Source of the DNA: Comamonas aquatica NBRC 14918
Lineage (GTDB): Bacteria > Pseudomonadota > Gammaproteobacteria > Burkholderiales > Burkholderiaceae_C
Length of the DNA stretch: 64,000 nt
Direction of reading: 5' to 3'
NCBI RefSeq assembly: GCF_000739875.1
Contig: NZ_BBJR01000034.1
Span: 62,001 to 126,000 of the forward strand
Part shown: positions 57,732 to 64,000 of the stretch, in pieces
Numbering within the stretch: position 1 is the stretch's first letter
Layout: each line of letters starts with the position of its first letter
The notes under the pieces: model-generated
What the model was told of the DNA's origin: nothing
What the model saw: only the letters and a program-made list of their open reading frames with translations
Databases searched by the model: none
Made by a program: the position numbers and the translations under genes

Positions 57732-59371
57732 GCTTGCTGCTCCGGTGTCGCCAGGCCAGGGGCCACGCTGCGGGCCGCACGCTGCGGCACGGCCGTGCCC
57801 TGCAGGCGCAGCCACAGCCGGCGCGCCACCACGGCGTGCAGGGCGGCCAGCGCCAGCATCATCAGGTCAAAGCCTGCGATGCTCCACTGCCCCTGGGGCA
57901 GGGTGTGCCACAGCCCGGCACCGCCCGTCCAGGCGTTGAGCAAAGGCAGCAGGGCAAGACCGATGGCCGCCAGCAGCATCTGCTCCAGCCATGCCCGCGC
58001 ATGCGGGCGCACGGCGGCGTGCAGCAGGCTGGCCGCCCAGGCGATGAAAAAGCAGCGGATCTCGACACTGCTGCGCTCCAGCACGTCCACCGGCACGCAG
58101 CGGTTGGCCCAGAAATAGGTCGCCACCGCCACCGACAGGCCCGCCACGGCGGCCACGTTCAGCACCTCCACCAGCCGGTGGCCACGCGGCGTGAAGCCCA
58201 GCTTGCGGCGCTCGGGCTGGCGCTTGACCACCCACAGCACCAGCCCGGTGGCCGCCATCGCCGTGCCGACCACGCCGGACAGGAACAACAGCCAGCGCAC
58301 CGCAGGATCGGCAAAACGCCCCAGGTGCACGCTGACCATGCTGTTCATCACGGCGCTGACCGCCGACGGTGGGCGCACGGGCTGGCCCGCAGTCATGGCC
58401 CCGGTCACCCCGTCAAACACCAGGCGTTGCCCCATGCCACGGTTCAGCAGCAGGCTGTCGCCGCCTTGCGCCCGCAGCTCCACCGTGGCGCGGTCCGTCT
58501 GCGGGTGCTGCACGCTGATGCTTCCCACGACAAAGCCCGGGTATGCGGCCTGCGCGGCAGCCAGGATCGGTGCGATGGGCGCCAATGGCGCTGGCGTGCT
58601 GCGGGCCTGGCGCCCCTCGCCACGCTCGCCATTCGGAGCCCCCATGGGCATGCCACGGCGCTCGGCATTGAAGCGCTGCGGCTGACCGTCGTAGACCGCC
58701 TGGGCGCCCCAGGGCATTAGCATCGTCATCAGCAGCAGCAAGCCGCTGAAGGTAATGACAATGTGGAACGGCAAGGCCAGCACCGCCGTGGCGTTGTGCG
58801 CATCCAGCCAGGAACGCTGGCCCTTGCGTGGCCGGAAGGTGAAGAAGTCCGTGAAGATATTCTTGTGGGTGATGACGCCGCTGATGATCGCCACCAGCAT
58901 CACCATGGTGGCGATGCCCACGATCCAGCGCCCCCAGATGCGGGGCATGGCGTACAGCTCGAAGTGGAAGCGGTACAGGAAGCTGCCGCCACGGGTCTCG
59001 CGCACTGGCAGCACCTCGCCCGTGCCGGCATCCAGGTGGGCGCGGCGAATGCCTTCGCGGCCCGGCGGAGCCCCTTCGGGGCGCCAGCTCACCTCCACCG
59101 CCGTCTGCCGCGCGCTGGGCAGTTGCACGCTCCAGTTACTGGCACCGGGCGCCAGCGTCTGCAAGGTACTGAGCGCCTTCTCGGCCGCCCCCGCCTGGGG
59201 CACAGAGGCATGCAGCTCGGGCCGCATCCAGTCATCAATCTCATCGACGAAGTAGCTCAGTGTGCCGGTAAAGAACACGGCATACAGCAGCCAGCCCAGC
59301 AGCAGACCACTCCACGTATGCAGCCAGGACATGGACTGGCGCAGGCCCTCGGCCTTGCCATCCGCCCTCAT
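57728..59371 (-). CDS. PepSY-associated membrane protein of an iron-uptake trio
   Basis: The 547-residue protein has an opening helix with SWLHTWSGLLLGWLLYAVFF, the classical PepSY_TM start, where the histidine and tryptophan are conserved. PepSY-type periplasmic parts follow (AHLDAGTGEVLPVRETRGG; RLVFDGVTGAMT), with further helices at about 160-180, 215-235 and 330-520. Related proteins (FoxB, PiuB, FsrB) help reduce or release ferric siderophores at the inner membrane. Its ATG overlaps the DUF3649 stop and its stop overlaps DUF3325, so all three are coupled. Confidence 0.88.
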   Translation of the reverse strand: MRADGKAEGLRQSMSWLHTWSGLLLGWLLYAVFFTGTLSYFVDEIDDWMRPELHASVPQAGAAEKALSTLQTLAPGASNWSVQLPSARQTAVEVSWRPEGAPPGREGIRRAHLDAGTGEVLPVRETRGGSFLYRFHFELYAMPRIWGRWIVGIATMVMLVAIISGVITHKNIFTDFFTFRPRKGQRSWLDAHNATAVLALPFHIVITFSGLLLLMTMLMPWGAQAVYDGQPQRFNAERRGMPMGAPNGERGEGRQARSTPAPLAPIAPILAAAQAAYPGFVVGSISVQHPQTDRATVELRAQGGDSLLLNRGMGQRLVFDGVTGAMTAGQPVRPPSAVSAVMNSMVSVHLGRFADPAVRWLLFLSGVVGTAMAATGLVLWVVKRQPERRKLGFTPRGHRLVEVLNVAAVAGLSVAVATYFWANRCVPVDVLERSSVEIRCFFIAWAASLLHAAVRPHARAWLEQMLLAAIGLALLPLLNAWTGGAGLWHTLPQGQWSIAGFDLMMLALAALHAVVARRLWLRLQGTAVPQRAARSVAPGLATPEQQA

Positions 59372-59697
59372 GGCTGGCCTCCGTACAGCCACCACACCGT
59401 GGCAAGCAGCACCGCAGTGGGCACCGCCAACCCCAGCCAGGCCCGCGTGGCCGTGGCACAGGCAAACACCCACAACACCGCCACGGCGTAGACCACGAAG
59501 GACAGCATGGTCGACAGGGTCACGGCATCGACCCTGGTCATGCCCACACGGTGGGCCAGCAGGCCCAGAGCCGCGGCACAGGCGGCACTCACCGCATATC
59601 CCCCACCGACGGCCGCCACCGCGCGCGAAGCGATGGCCCAGCGGTAACGGGCCAACGTGGTCCCGCGGGAGGAGGAAGACGCCACATCAGCACGCAT
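59368..59697 (-). CDS. DUF3649 family membrane protein
   Basis: The 109-residue protein has about three to four hydrophobic segments (AVAAVGGGYAVSAACAAAL, LSTMLSFVVYAVAVLWVFAC and AVPTAVLLATVWWLYG). This matches DUF3649, the small partner that begins the DUF3649-PepSY-DUF3325 set, usually sitting behind a TonB-dependent siderophore receptor. The ATG at 59697 follows a purine-rich stretch and is about 100 bases downstream of a Fur box, so it is the first gene of the unit. No receptor gene is adjacent on this side. Confidence 0.8.
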   Translation of the reverse strand: MRADVASSSSRGTTLARYRWAIASRAVAAVGGGYAVSAACAAALGLLAHRVGMTRVDAVTLSTMLSFVVYAVAVLWVFACATATRAWLGLAVPTAVLLATVWWLYGGQP

Positions 59698-59798
59698 GGT
59701 GACCTCCGGCCAGCCCCGGCATCCAGAACAAGGCGCGCACGCTTGGCGCACCTGCTATCGGGTGTGATCGCATGATCGACAGCTCCCAGTGTTATTAA

Positions 59799-59813
59799 TG
59801 ATAATTATTCTTA
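59799..59813 (-). promoter_or_regulatory. Fur box upstream of the DUF3649-PepSY-DUF3325 trio
   Basis: TGATAATTATTCTTA (read on the plus strand) matches 12 of 14 defined positions of TGATAATNATTATCA, about 100 bases before the leftward DUF3649 start. It is embedded in TTATTAATGATAATTATTCT and further AT-rich sequence, fitting an iron-repressed promoter. Confidence 0.8.
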
Positions 59814-59904
59814 TTTTATTTATTTAATCTGAGGCTGCCTGTGGCGCTGGACATGAACCCTGGTTGATTTACCAAAGATTTACGCAAACGCCAGGCACAA
59901 CGAA

Positions 59905-59936
59905 AAATCCCCTGATCATTGCTGATCAGGGGATTT
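59905..59936. terminator. Perfect 14-bp hairpin at the element junction
   Basis: AAATCCCCTGATCA (59905-59918) and TGATCAGGGGATTT (59923-59936) pair perfectly around a TTGC loop, with additional A's on the left. On the minus strand it directly follows the CCA-like end at 59941, as a terminator normally follows a tRNA gene. Confidence 0.8.
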
Positions 59937-59940
59937 GAAT

Positions 59941-59962
59941 TTGGTGGCTGGGACGCTCTCGA
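59941..59962 (-). other. tRNA 3'-end-like remnant, candidate attachment site
   Basis: Read on the minus strand this is TTCGAGAGCGTCCCAGCCACC followed by A. It has the TTCGA of a T-loop and a CCA-type end with a discriminator, immediately followed by a terminator hairpin. The rest of a tRNA is not present to its right, as expected if an element integrated into the 3' end of a tRNA gene. The spacing between the T-loop and the acceptor end is not quite standard, so this is tentative. Confidence 0.4.
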
Positions 59963-60016
59963 AAATCAATTGCAAGCCATTGATTTTATTGAAAAAGCAA
60001 TTTTTTCATCTTCTGA

Positions 60017-60040
60017 GTTGCCCCCAAAGTTGCCCCCAAA
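60017..60040. repeat. Two perfect tandem 12-mers
   Basis: GTTGCCCCCAAA occurs twice in direct succession (60017-60028 and 60029-60040). It lies between the candidate attachment remnant and the first element gene; such short direct repeats are common as integrase arm-binding sites. Confidence 0.8.
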
Positions 60041-60080
60041 ATTTTGCGCTTGGGCACTGTCCAAATGGCGCCAAGGTTGC

Positions 60081-60788
60081 TTACGCAAGCCATAAATCCG
60101 CGCGTTGACTCGGCTGGATCGTGTCTGGTGCCGCCCCAGCAAGCAGGGATGCCCTCGCCTTGTGGACTTGGGCGGGCGTCCAGTTGAAGTCTTCATGCGT
60201 GAAGGGAACCACAGACAAAGGCTCAATCGGCACAGCAGGCAGCACGCCGTCCGCTTTCGCAGCGTCTGCCAGGCCACACCACACGAAGTCCAGCTCCCGG
60301 TCCTGGCTGAAGTGCTCAGTCGCCAGCAGCAGCGCATCCTTGAATTCCTGTGGCACCGCTGCGATTGCCTCCAGGATGCGCAACTTGGCATAGGCCTTCT
60401 TGATGGCGCTGTGCGTATGGCGCAGATATCGCGCTTCTGGCCCACCTTCCATCCGCAGCAAAGGGATCTGTCGTTCGACCTTCTGCATCGCCTCTGTCAG
60501 TTCTTCCACCATGCTGAGGGCGTCGTTCTTGCGGTTCAACGTCTTCTTCACAGCCGAGGTGCGCTCGTAGTTTGCGGCCTCAAACTCTGCTTTGAAATCG
60601 GCTGTGGCCCCTTCCACCTCCGCATTCAGTTCATCCAGCTTGCGGCCCAGGGCGTCCTTGCGCTCCAGCGCTGCCGTGCATGCCTGCTGCACCTTCTGGA
60701 ATTCGGGGATGCGCTGCTCAAAGGCAGCAATCAATGCATCCAGCTCCTTACGGGCAATCGCGATTTCGCTCTCAATTTGATGACTCAT
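60081..60788 (-). CDS. Coiled-coil protein of the integrated element, function unknown
   Basis: The 235-residue protein begins MSHQIESEIAIARKELDALI, and the first 120 residues are a continuous charged coiled coil (for example FQKVQQACTAALERKDALGR). The rest is mixed, ending with TPAQVHKARASLLAGAAPD. I do not recognise a named family; similar small coiled-coil proteins are frequent in phages and integrated elements. GAGGAG lies seven bases before the ATG, supporting the start. It is the gene nearest to the left junction and is transcribed towards it, following a 70-residue gene after a 28-base gap. Confidence 0.7.
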   Translation of the reverse strand: MSHQIESEIAIARKELDALIAAFEQRIPEFQKVQQACTAALERKDALGRKLDELNAEVEGATADFKAEFEAANYERTSAVKKTLNRKNDALSMVEELTEAMQKVERQIPLLRMEGGPEARYLRHTHSAIKKAYAKLRILEAIAAVPQEFKDALLLATEHFSQDRELDFVWCGLADAAKADGVLPAVPIEPLSVVPFTHEDFNWTPAQVHKARASLLAGAAPDTIQPSQRADLWLA

Positions 60789-60816
60789 TTGCCTGCTCCT
60801 CTTTCTTTTTTGCGTT

Positions 60817-61029
60817 TCAGAATTGCGCCAGTTCGTGGGCTTCGGTGCCCTGGCCCGCCGTGGTGGCCAACTGACTGAAAGAGCGAATCAACCGGTCATC
60901 AGCTCCGATGAATTGACCTGTTGCTTTAGCAAATGCAGCGCGGGCTGCTTGAAATTTCTGAAGGGCGGCCTCCAGCTCCGCTTGCGCCTCCTTGTATGCG
61001 CGCTCTGGGCTCTGTTGTGCATTCGGCAT
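60817..61029 (-). CDS. Small helical protein, about 70 residues
   Basis: The protein begins MPNAQQSPERAYKEAQAELE and is predicted helical throughout (ALQKFQAARAAFAKATGQF), ending TEAHELAQF. AAGGA lies six bases before the ATG. The frame remains open upstream for about 135 further codons, but with no good start and with Arg/Pro/Trp-rich text unlike a real protein. It is probably co-transcribed with the coiled-coil gene downstream. No family recognised. Confidence 0.6.
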   Translation of the reverse strand: MPNAQQSPERAYKEAQAELEAALQKFQAARAAFAKATGQFIGADDRLIRSFSQLATTAGQGTEAHELAQF

Positions 61030-61442
61030 GGTTTTCCTTGTGTGGCTGTGTGTGTCCATATGGTCACGGTGGACAACAGGAAAGCCAAACGGAGGCTGTT
61101 GTAGCCACAAGCAGTACAACCACGCAGGGTGCGGCCGGAGCTCAGGCCAGACCACCGGCACGCGAGGCACGCTCAAGCCAGGCGCACGGGCCTGTAGACA
61201 CTCACGATGAGGCTGTTGCGCCGCTGGCCAGACCCCGCAGCGCGCGCAGAGACCCCCGCCTCGCCCGCCCGCTTCGTGTGTCGCTTTTGACGGTGCTGAC
61301 GGCCTTAGGAAAAAATAGCAGCCACAAGCCTTTCTAGAAACTTCGGCTGTAGTGTGCAGTGACGGGAAATGACGGCGTATGTTCGATACACCGCTGCTTA
61401 GCGATGAAGCTCGTCCTTTCGAGCGTAGACGCAAAATTTTGA
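61030..61442. other. Gap between the 70-residue gene and the 523-residue gene
   Basis: These 413 bases contain no gene that I can support. The right half (about 61300-61442) is AT-richer and could hold the promoter of the two small leftward genes; the left half is GC-rich with open frames on both strands that have no ribosome-binding site and no recognisable text. Confidence 0.5.
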
Positions 61443-63014
61443 TCAGGTTATTGGGCCCAACCTATCCAGCCAGCTCTTAATAGCTGGAATGGCGATGCCA
61501 AGAGAGCATGTGGCTACTATCAGCGCAGCAATCGTGAGCAACTCCATCCTTCGCTGAGTCCGGACACTCTCTCTCACGCTCAAAATGTTGGCAAGCTGTT
61601 CAAAGTGCTCTCTTGCTGAATATTCTTCGGCAACAACTCGTGTGGCAAGCCAGTTTGTCCAATTTTTAAGTGCTTCAGCAATTTCTTGTGGCGCAGCTTC
61701 CTTCGACCAAGCAGGTGCAAGAAATTTTGAACATTCGTGCCGGTAAGAGCCTAAGTTTTCTGAACGACTGCACAGCTCTCCTGCCACAGCTGGTGTCCCA
61801 AGAGAACGATCAAAAAACCGCTGAATCTGATCCAGCACCTGAACACACTTGCGACTCCCTAATTTACTGATTTTCAGCGCAGTACGACTAGAGCGAACAT
61901 CCTTGGATACCTCCTTTAGATAAGCAAGTGCAGCGTAATTGCTCAGAACTCCATCAAGGTGTTCATGGCTGTAGCTAACGTATGCATGTCGATCATGTCC
62001 GCCGTAATATTTGACACTTTCATCTGAGACGTCGGCAGCACATAGCGCCACAACCATATGAAACGCTTCATCATCTACTCGGTGACTATCCGCCATCCAA
62101 AGCTGTAAGCCAATACAGCTCGCTGAAGTCCAAACATCGAATCGCGATGGGTTCGCGATAATACGATGCCAGCCCGACCACATGCTTGCCCCATTCCCAA
62201 CTTCTTCAGATAAAGGTCTGGTTGTTTTTGTGGTGAGGAGTTCAGCGGTTGGTAGACGATCAACCGACCGACCGCTGAAGTATCCTGGCAAATTGGTTTT
62301 GAACCAGTTACCAACTAACATCCGCATTTCAGTACGCACTGAATTTATAGCATCTGACTTCAAGTGACCAGGATCTAAATTCTCAATACTCCACCCATGC
62401 CGTGACCGTTTTCGAACTGACTGACGATCTTTATTAAGTTCACGCTCATAACTACGGGCAACCTCTTCCTTTAAAACAAATCCTATAAGAGCACAAGTTA
62501 GTGAGGGCGTTATTTGAATAAATCGAGCCTTAAGGTAGTCAACCTCATTGGGAAGCTGTGCCAGGCTTGGATGCATGAGCCATCGATCCCGATCCTGCGG
62601 CCTAACAACTGCGTCTACGTTGTACCAGCCCCCCCCGTTACCGTACGAGCGTTGATGACGAATCCAATCAAGGGCATTACCAGCACTAGACATTCCACCA
62701 ACAGATGACCACTTCAAACGCCCAAGATGCTCATAAAGGGCCTCTACCTCTGCAGGTCCAAATAGCTCAGCGCCCCATACGACGGGGATACGCAACTCCT
62801 CCTCTTCAGGAACTCGCGATTCAGCGTTAACTTCAGCATCTCGGCGTTTCTCATATTCCCGATCTCTGCTGCCGAATGGGGATGACAGCGTATTAGGAAA
62901 TACACAGTGCACTCGCCACCAAAGCTTATTTATGAAATTTTCTAGGCGACTTTTCTTTGCAAATTGACCGCTTATATCCGATTTCCCTATTTTCTCTGCC
63001 ACAAGAATCTCCAT
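61443..63014 (-). CDS. Unrecognised 523-residue protein with C-terminal membrane anchor (candidate effector)
   Basis: The 523-residue protein is visibly AT-rich compared with the chromosome, a sign of transfer. The N-terminal part is soluble and charged (VPEEEELRIPVVWGAELFGP); the middle has NWFKTNLPGYFSGRS and LEQ/HEPN-like helical text without a motif that I can name, as well as AFHMVVALCAADVSDESVKY. The end holds a single membrane segment, MELLTIAALIVATCSLGIAI at about 493-512, with a short tail. This layout, a large cytosolic part plus a C-terminal anchor, is seen in several phage-defence and toxin effectors, but no such identity is shown. No ribosome-binding site is seen before the ATG at 63014. 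Confidence 0.7.
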   Translation of the reverse strand: MEILVAEKIGKSDISGQFAKKSRLENFINKLWWRVHCVFPNTLSSPFGSRDREYEKRRDAEVNAESRVPEEEELRIPVVWGAELFGPAEVEALYEHLGRLKWSSVGGMSSAGNALDWIRHQRSYGNGGGWYNVDAVVRPQDRDRWLMHPSLAQLPNEVDYLKARFIQITPSLTCALIGFVLKEEVARSYERELNKDRQSVRKRSRHGWSIENLDPGHLKSDAINSVRTEMRMLVGNWFKTNLPGYFSGRSVDRLPTAELLTTKTTRPLSEEVGNGASMWSGWHRIIANPSRFDVWTSASCIGLQLWMADSHRVDDEAFHMVVALCAADVSDESVKYYGGHDRHAYVSYSHEHLDGVLSNYAALAYLKEVSKDVRSSRTALKISKLGSRKCVQVLDQIQRFFDRSLGTPAVAGELCSRSENLGSYRHECSKFLAPAWSKEAAPQEIAEALKNWTNWLATRVVAEEYSAREHFEQLANILSVRESVRTQRRMELLTIAALIVATCSLGIAIPAIKSWLDRLGPIT

Positions 63015-63223
63015 TAATCAATGGTGCAAGATTTATATATAAAACCATTTATTAAAAAACAAAAAATATTCCTTAAACCATTAATTTTTCGGATTTAGCA
63101 TATAAGAAGGGCTGCTCGCACTTTTATACGAGGCATCAAGCGTTGCCATATCAGAAGCTTGGTCAATCACAGGCCCACATCAATTTCCCTACCTACAAAA
63201 TCCTGCATGGGTTCGGGAAAAGC

Positions 63224-63493
63224 GTAACCTCCGTAACCAGCCCTCAAAACCGGCCGCAAACCCGCATGGATGCTAGGTTTCGCAGGTTACAGCTTTCCGT
63301 AACCCAGCGTAACCTAGGTTACGCCTGCAGTCTAAGCTATTGTTTTTATTGATCTTCTATTTTCAGCAAAGTTACTCTGTTTTTTGTACCCAGGTTACGC
63401 TTAGGTTACAGAAAAGGTTACAAAACTCATTTTATGAAAACCTTGTTGCGTAAGTCATTCCCAGTGAGTGAACACTAAGGTTACGCAGGTTAC
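63224..63493. repeat. Array of eleven GGTTAC/GTAACC hexamers, iteron- or operator-like
   Basis: GTAACC starts at 63224, 63233, 63299 and 63309; GGTTAC starts at 63285, 63317, 63393, 63404, 63416, 63479 and 63488. Neighbours within a cluster are 8-12 bases apart, about one helical turn. CGTAACCTAGGTTACG at 63308-63323 is a perfect 16-bp palindrome, and the extended unit GGTTACGCAGGTTAC occurs at 63479-63493. Chance expectation for this hexamer on both strands in 270 bases is well under one. The neighbouring AT-rich stretch makes a replication origin or a multi-site operator plausible. Confidence 0.85.
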
Positions 63494-63611
63494 ACTTTTC
63501 CCGACCCCACCCCGGCATTTTGAAAAAGTCGGTTTTGGGGCCTGAAATCACCCAGTTTGCGGGTTTTCAGGGGGATGTGGCCATGCTGCTGGGCCAAACC
63601 ATGGGGGCAGC

Positions 63612-63633
63612 AAAAAGCCCCGTTTCCGGGGCT
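63612..63633 (-). terminator. Terminator of the gene entering from the right
   Basis: AGCCCCG (63616-63622) pairs with CGGGGCT (63627-63633) around a TTTC loop, preceded on the plus strand by AAAAA (63612-63616), which is a T-run for leftward transcription. It lies 60 bases past the stop of the partial gene and isolates the hexamer array from it. Confidence 0.8.
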
Positions 63634-63693
63634 GCTTGGGCTGATGCCACGGTGCTGGCCAGGGCACCACCACAGCGTCTGCGGAGCGTGGTT

Positions 63694-64000
63694 TCAGCCT
63701 CCCACCTCAAACACCCAGCAGCGCACCGACTTGCCCGCGTCATCGCTGGCACTGCTGGTCTTGATGGCGCTTTTGACCACCCGGGCGGCATCCACAAAGC
63801 GGCGCGTCTTGCTGGTGCGCAGCACCTTCTTCAGCTCGGCCAGGGGTGGCACCTGCTGGCGGCGCTCGCTGGCCATCTCCACAAACTCGTTTAGGTTCAC
63901 CGCAATCAAGCCGTGGTCGCGGCTGTGGTTCAGCCGTGGTGCGTTGATAGGCCCGTGAGCGGTGGGCTTGGGAATGCTGTCCAGGTAGTCGAACGCCTCC
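63694..64000 (-). CDS. C-terminal part of an element protein, possibly a phage-type primase/helicase
   Basis: The frame is open from the window edge and ends at 63694, giving about 101 residues of a C-terminus. The text includes NEFVEMASERRQQVPPLAEL and LRTSKTRRFVDAARVVKSAI, ending KSVRCWVFEVGG. This end, a helix-turn-helix-like segment followed by CWVFE, reminds me of the C-terminal domains of phage or satellite primase-helicases, but I could not verify it. The real start lies beyond the window. It is followed by its own terminator. Confidence 0.65.
   Translation of the reverse strand, partial: EAFDYLDSIPKPTAHGPINAPRLNHSRDHGLIAVNLNEFVEMASERRQQVPPLAELKKVLRTSKTRRFVDAARVVKSAIKTSSASDDAGKSVRCWVFEVGG

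Larger units (their letters stand above)
59698..60080. other. Intergenic region joining the iron trio to the element junction
   Basis: These 383 bases hold no gene. They contain, from left to right, the Fur box at 59799-59813 in an AT-rich run, a perfect 14-bp hairpin at 59905-59936, the tRNA-3'-end-like remnant at 59941-59962, an AAAATCAAT/ATTGATTTT inverted repeat (59962-59970, 59979-59987) and two tandem 12-mers at 60017-60040. The composition shifts from GC-rich to AT-rich at about 59790 and stays mixed after that. Confidence 0.7.
63015..63693. other. Long non-coding region with AT-rich stretch and hexamer array
   Basis: These 679 bases hold no gene. From left to right there is an AT-rich stretch (about 63028-63110, with AAAAAACAAAAAATATTCC), then the GGTTAC/GTAACC array (63224-63493), then a hairpin terminator for the gene entering from the right (63612-63633). 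A 69-codon open frame at 63143-63352 overlaps the array and is unlikely to be real. Confidence 0.75.

Noticed and set aside
54455-58720. A 1,421-codon open frame on the plus strand across recC and the iron trio
   Set aside because: It is antisense to well-recognised genes, has no family motif, and arises from the third-position GC bias that removes stop codons in this genome.
59941-59970. A complete tRNA gene at the element junction
   Set aside because: Only the last 20 or so bases resemble a tRNA; no D-arm or anticodon arm can be folded to the right, so it is at most a remnant.
60933-61337. 134-codon plus-strand frame in the element
   Set aside because: No ribosome-binding site, overlaps the better supported 70-residue minus-strand gene, and has Arg/Pro/Ala-rich text unlike a protein.
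63143-63352. 69-codon plus-strand frame across the hexamer array
   Set aside because: The array explains the sequence better; the frame has no ribosome-binding site and ends in random text.
63224-63493. A CRISPR array
   Set aside because: The repeats are six bases long, occur in both orientations and have irregular 2-70 base spacing, unlike CRISPR repeats and spacers.

Overview
The window is chromosomal DNA of a GC-rich betaproteobacterium, most likely a member of the Comamonadaceae (Comamonas/Delftia/Acidovorax group). This is judged from gene content and style: very high third-position GC, a Bug-type tripartite tricarboxylate receptor, a PhaM polyhydroxyalkanoate-granule protein, RecBCD, two c-di-GMP synthases, and intergenic nested hairpins with AGCGC-type arms that I remember as common in this family. 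The genus cannot be fixed from the sequence alone.

Layout. 1-3.8 kb: the end of a flagellar hook operon (flgK 3' end, flgL), then a degenerate EAL/HDOD signalling protein and a LysE exporter. 4.0-6.2 kb: a PLP aminotransferase and a PhzF-family enzyme separated by a textbook terminator. 6.3-11.2 kb: a Fur-box-led iron locus (imelysin, di-haem DUF1111 oxidoreductase, second imelysin, DUF1513). 11.4-14.6 kb: histidine phosphatase, an unknown protein and PhoD. 14.8-18.5 kb: a lower-GC divergent pair, a periplasmic-sensing diguanylate cyclase and an orphan SBP_bac_5 solute-binding protein. 18.6-36.1 kb: mostly housekeeping genes (creatininase family, dsbD, gltS, hemE, priA, L-asparaginase, AEC permease, rep helicase, pldA, universal stress protein, tgt). 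36.3-42.5 kb: a MASE1-GGDEF cyclase, then a leftward operon phaM, FIST, LplT-like transporter, zinc-ribbon membrane protein. 42.7-46.5 kb: Bug receptor, flavin monooxygenase-like enzyme and a fused CMD/alkylhydroperoxidase protein. 46.5-47.7 kb: a copper pair (PCuAC chaperone, DUF2946). 47.8-57.2 kb: recC-recB-recD, each overlapping the next by four bases. 57.4-59.7 kb: an iron-uptake trio (DUF3649, PepSY, DUF3325) under a second Fur box.

From about 59.9 kb to the end the character changes. GC falls, genes are unfamiliar, a tRNA-3'-end-like remnant and tandem 12-mers mark a probable left junction, and there is an intergenic array of eleven GGTTAC/GTAACC hexamers beside an AT-rich stretch. This looks like the left part of an integrated phage, satellite or plasmid-like element. 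It carries a coiled-coil protein, a 70-residue helical protein, an unrecognised 523-residue protein with a C-terminal membrane anchor, and the end of a gene running off the window that may be a primase/helicase. The hexamer array and the 523-residue protein are the best candidates for something undescribed.

Functional links. Two loci respond to iron by Fur-box evidence. Three proteins connect to c-di-GMP: two cyclases, one without a feedback-inhibition site and one with it, plus the EAL/HDOD relic beside flagellar genes. Periplasmic redox and copper handling are represented by dsbD, PCuAC and the di-haem protein. DNA repair and replication restart are represented by priA, rep and recBCD. No rRNA gene, complete tRNA gene, insertion sequence or CRISPR array was seen.
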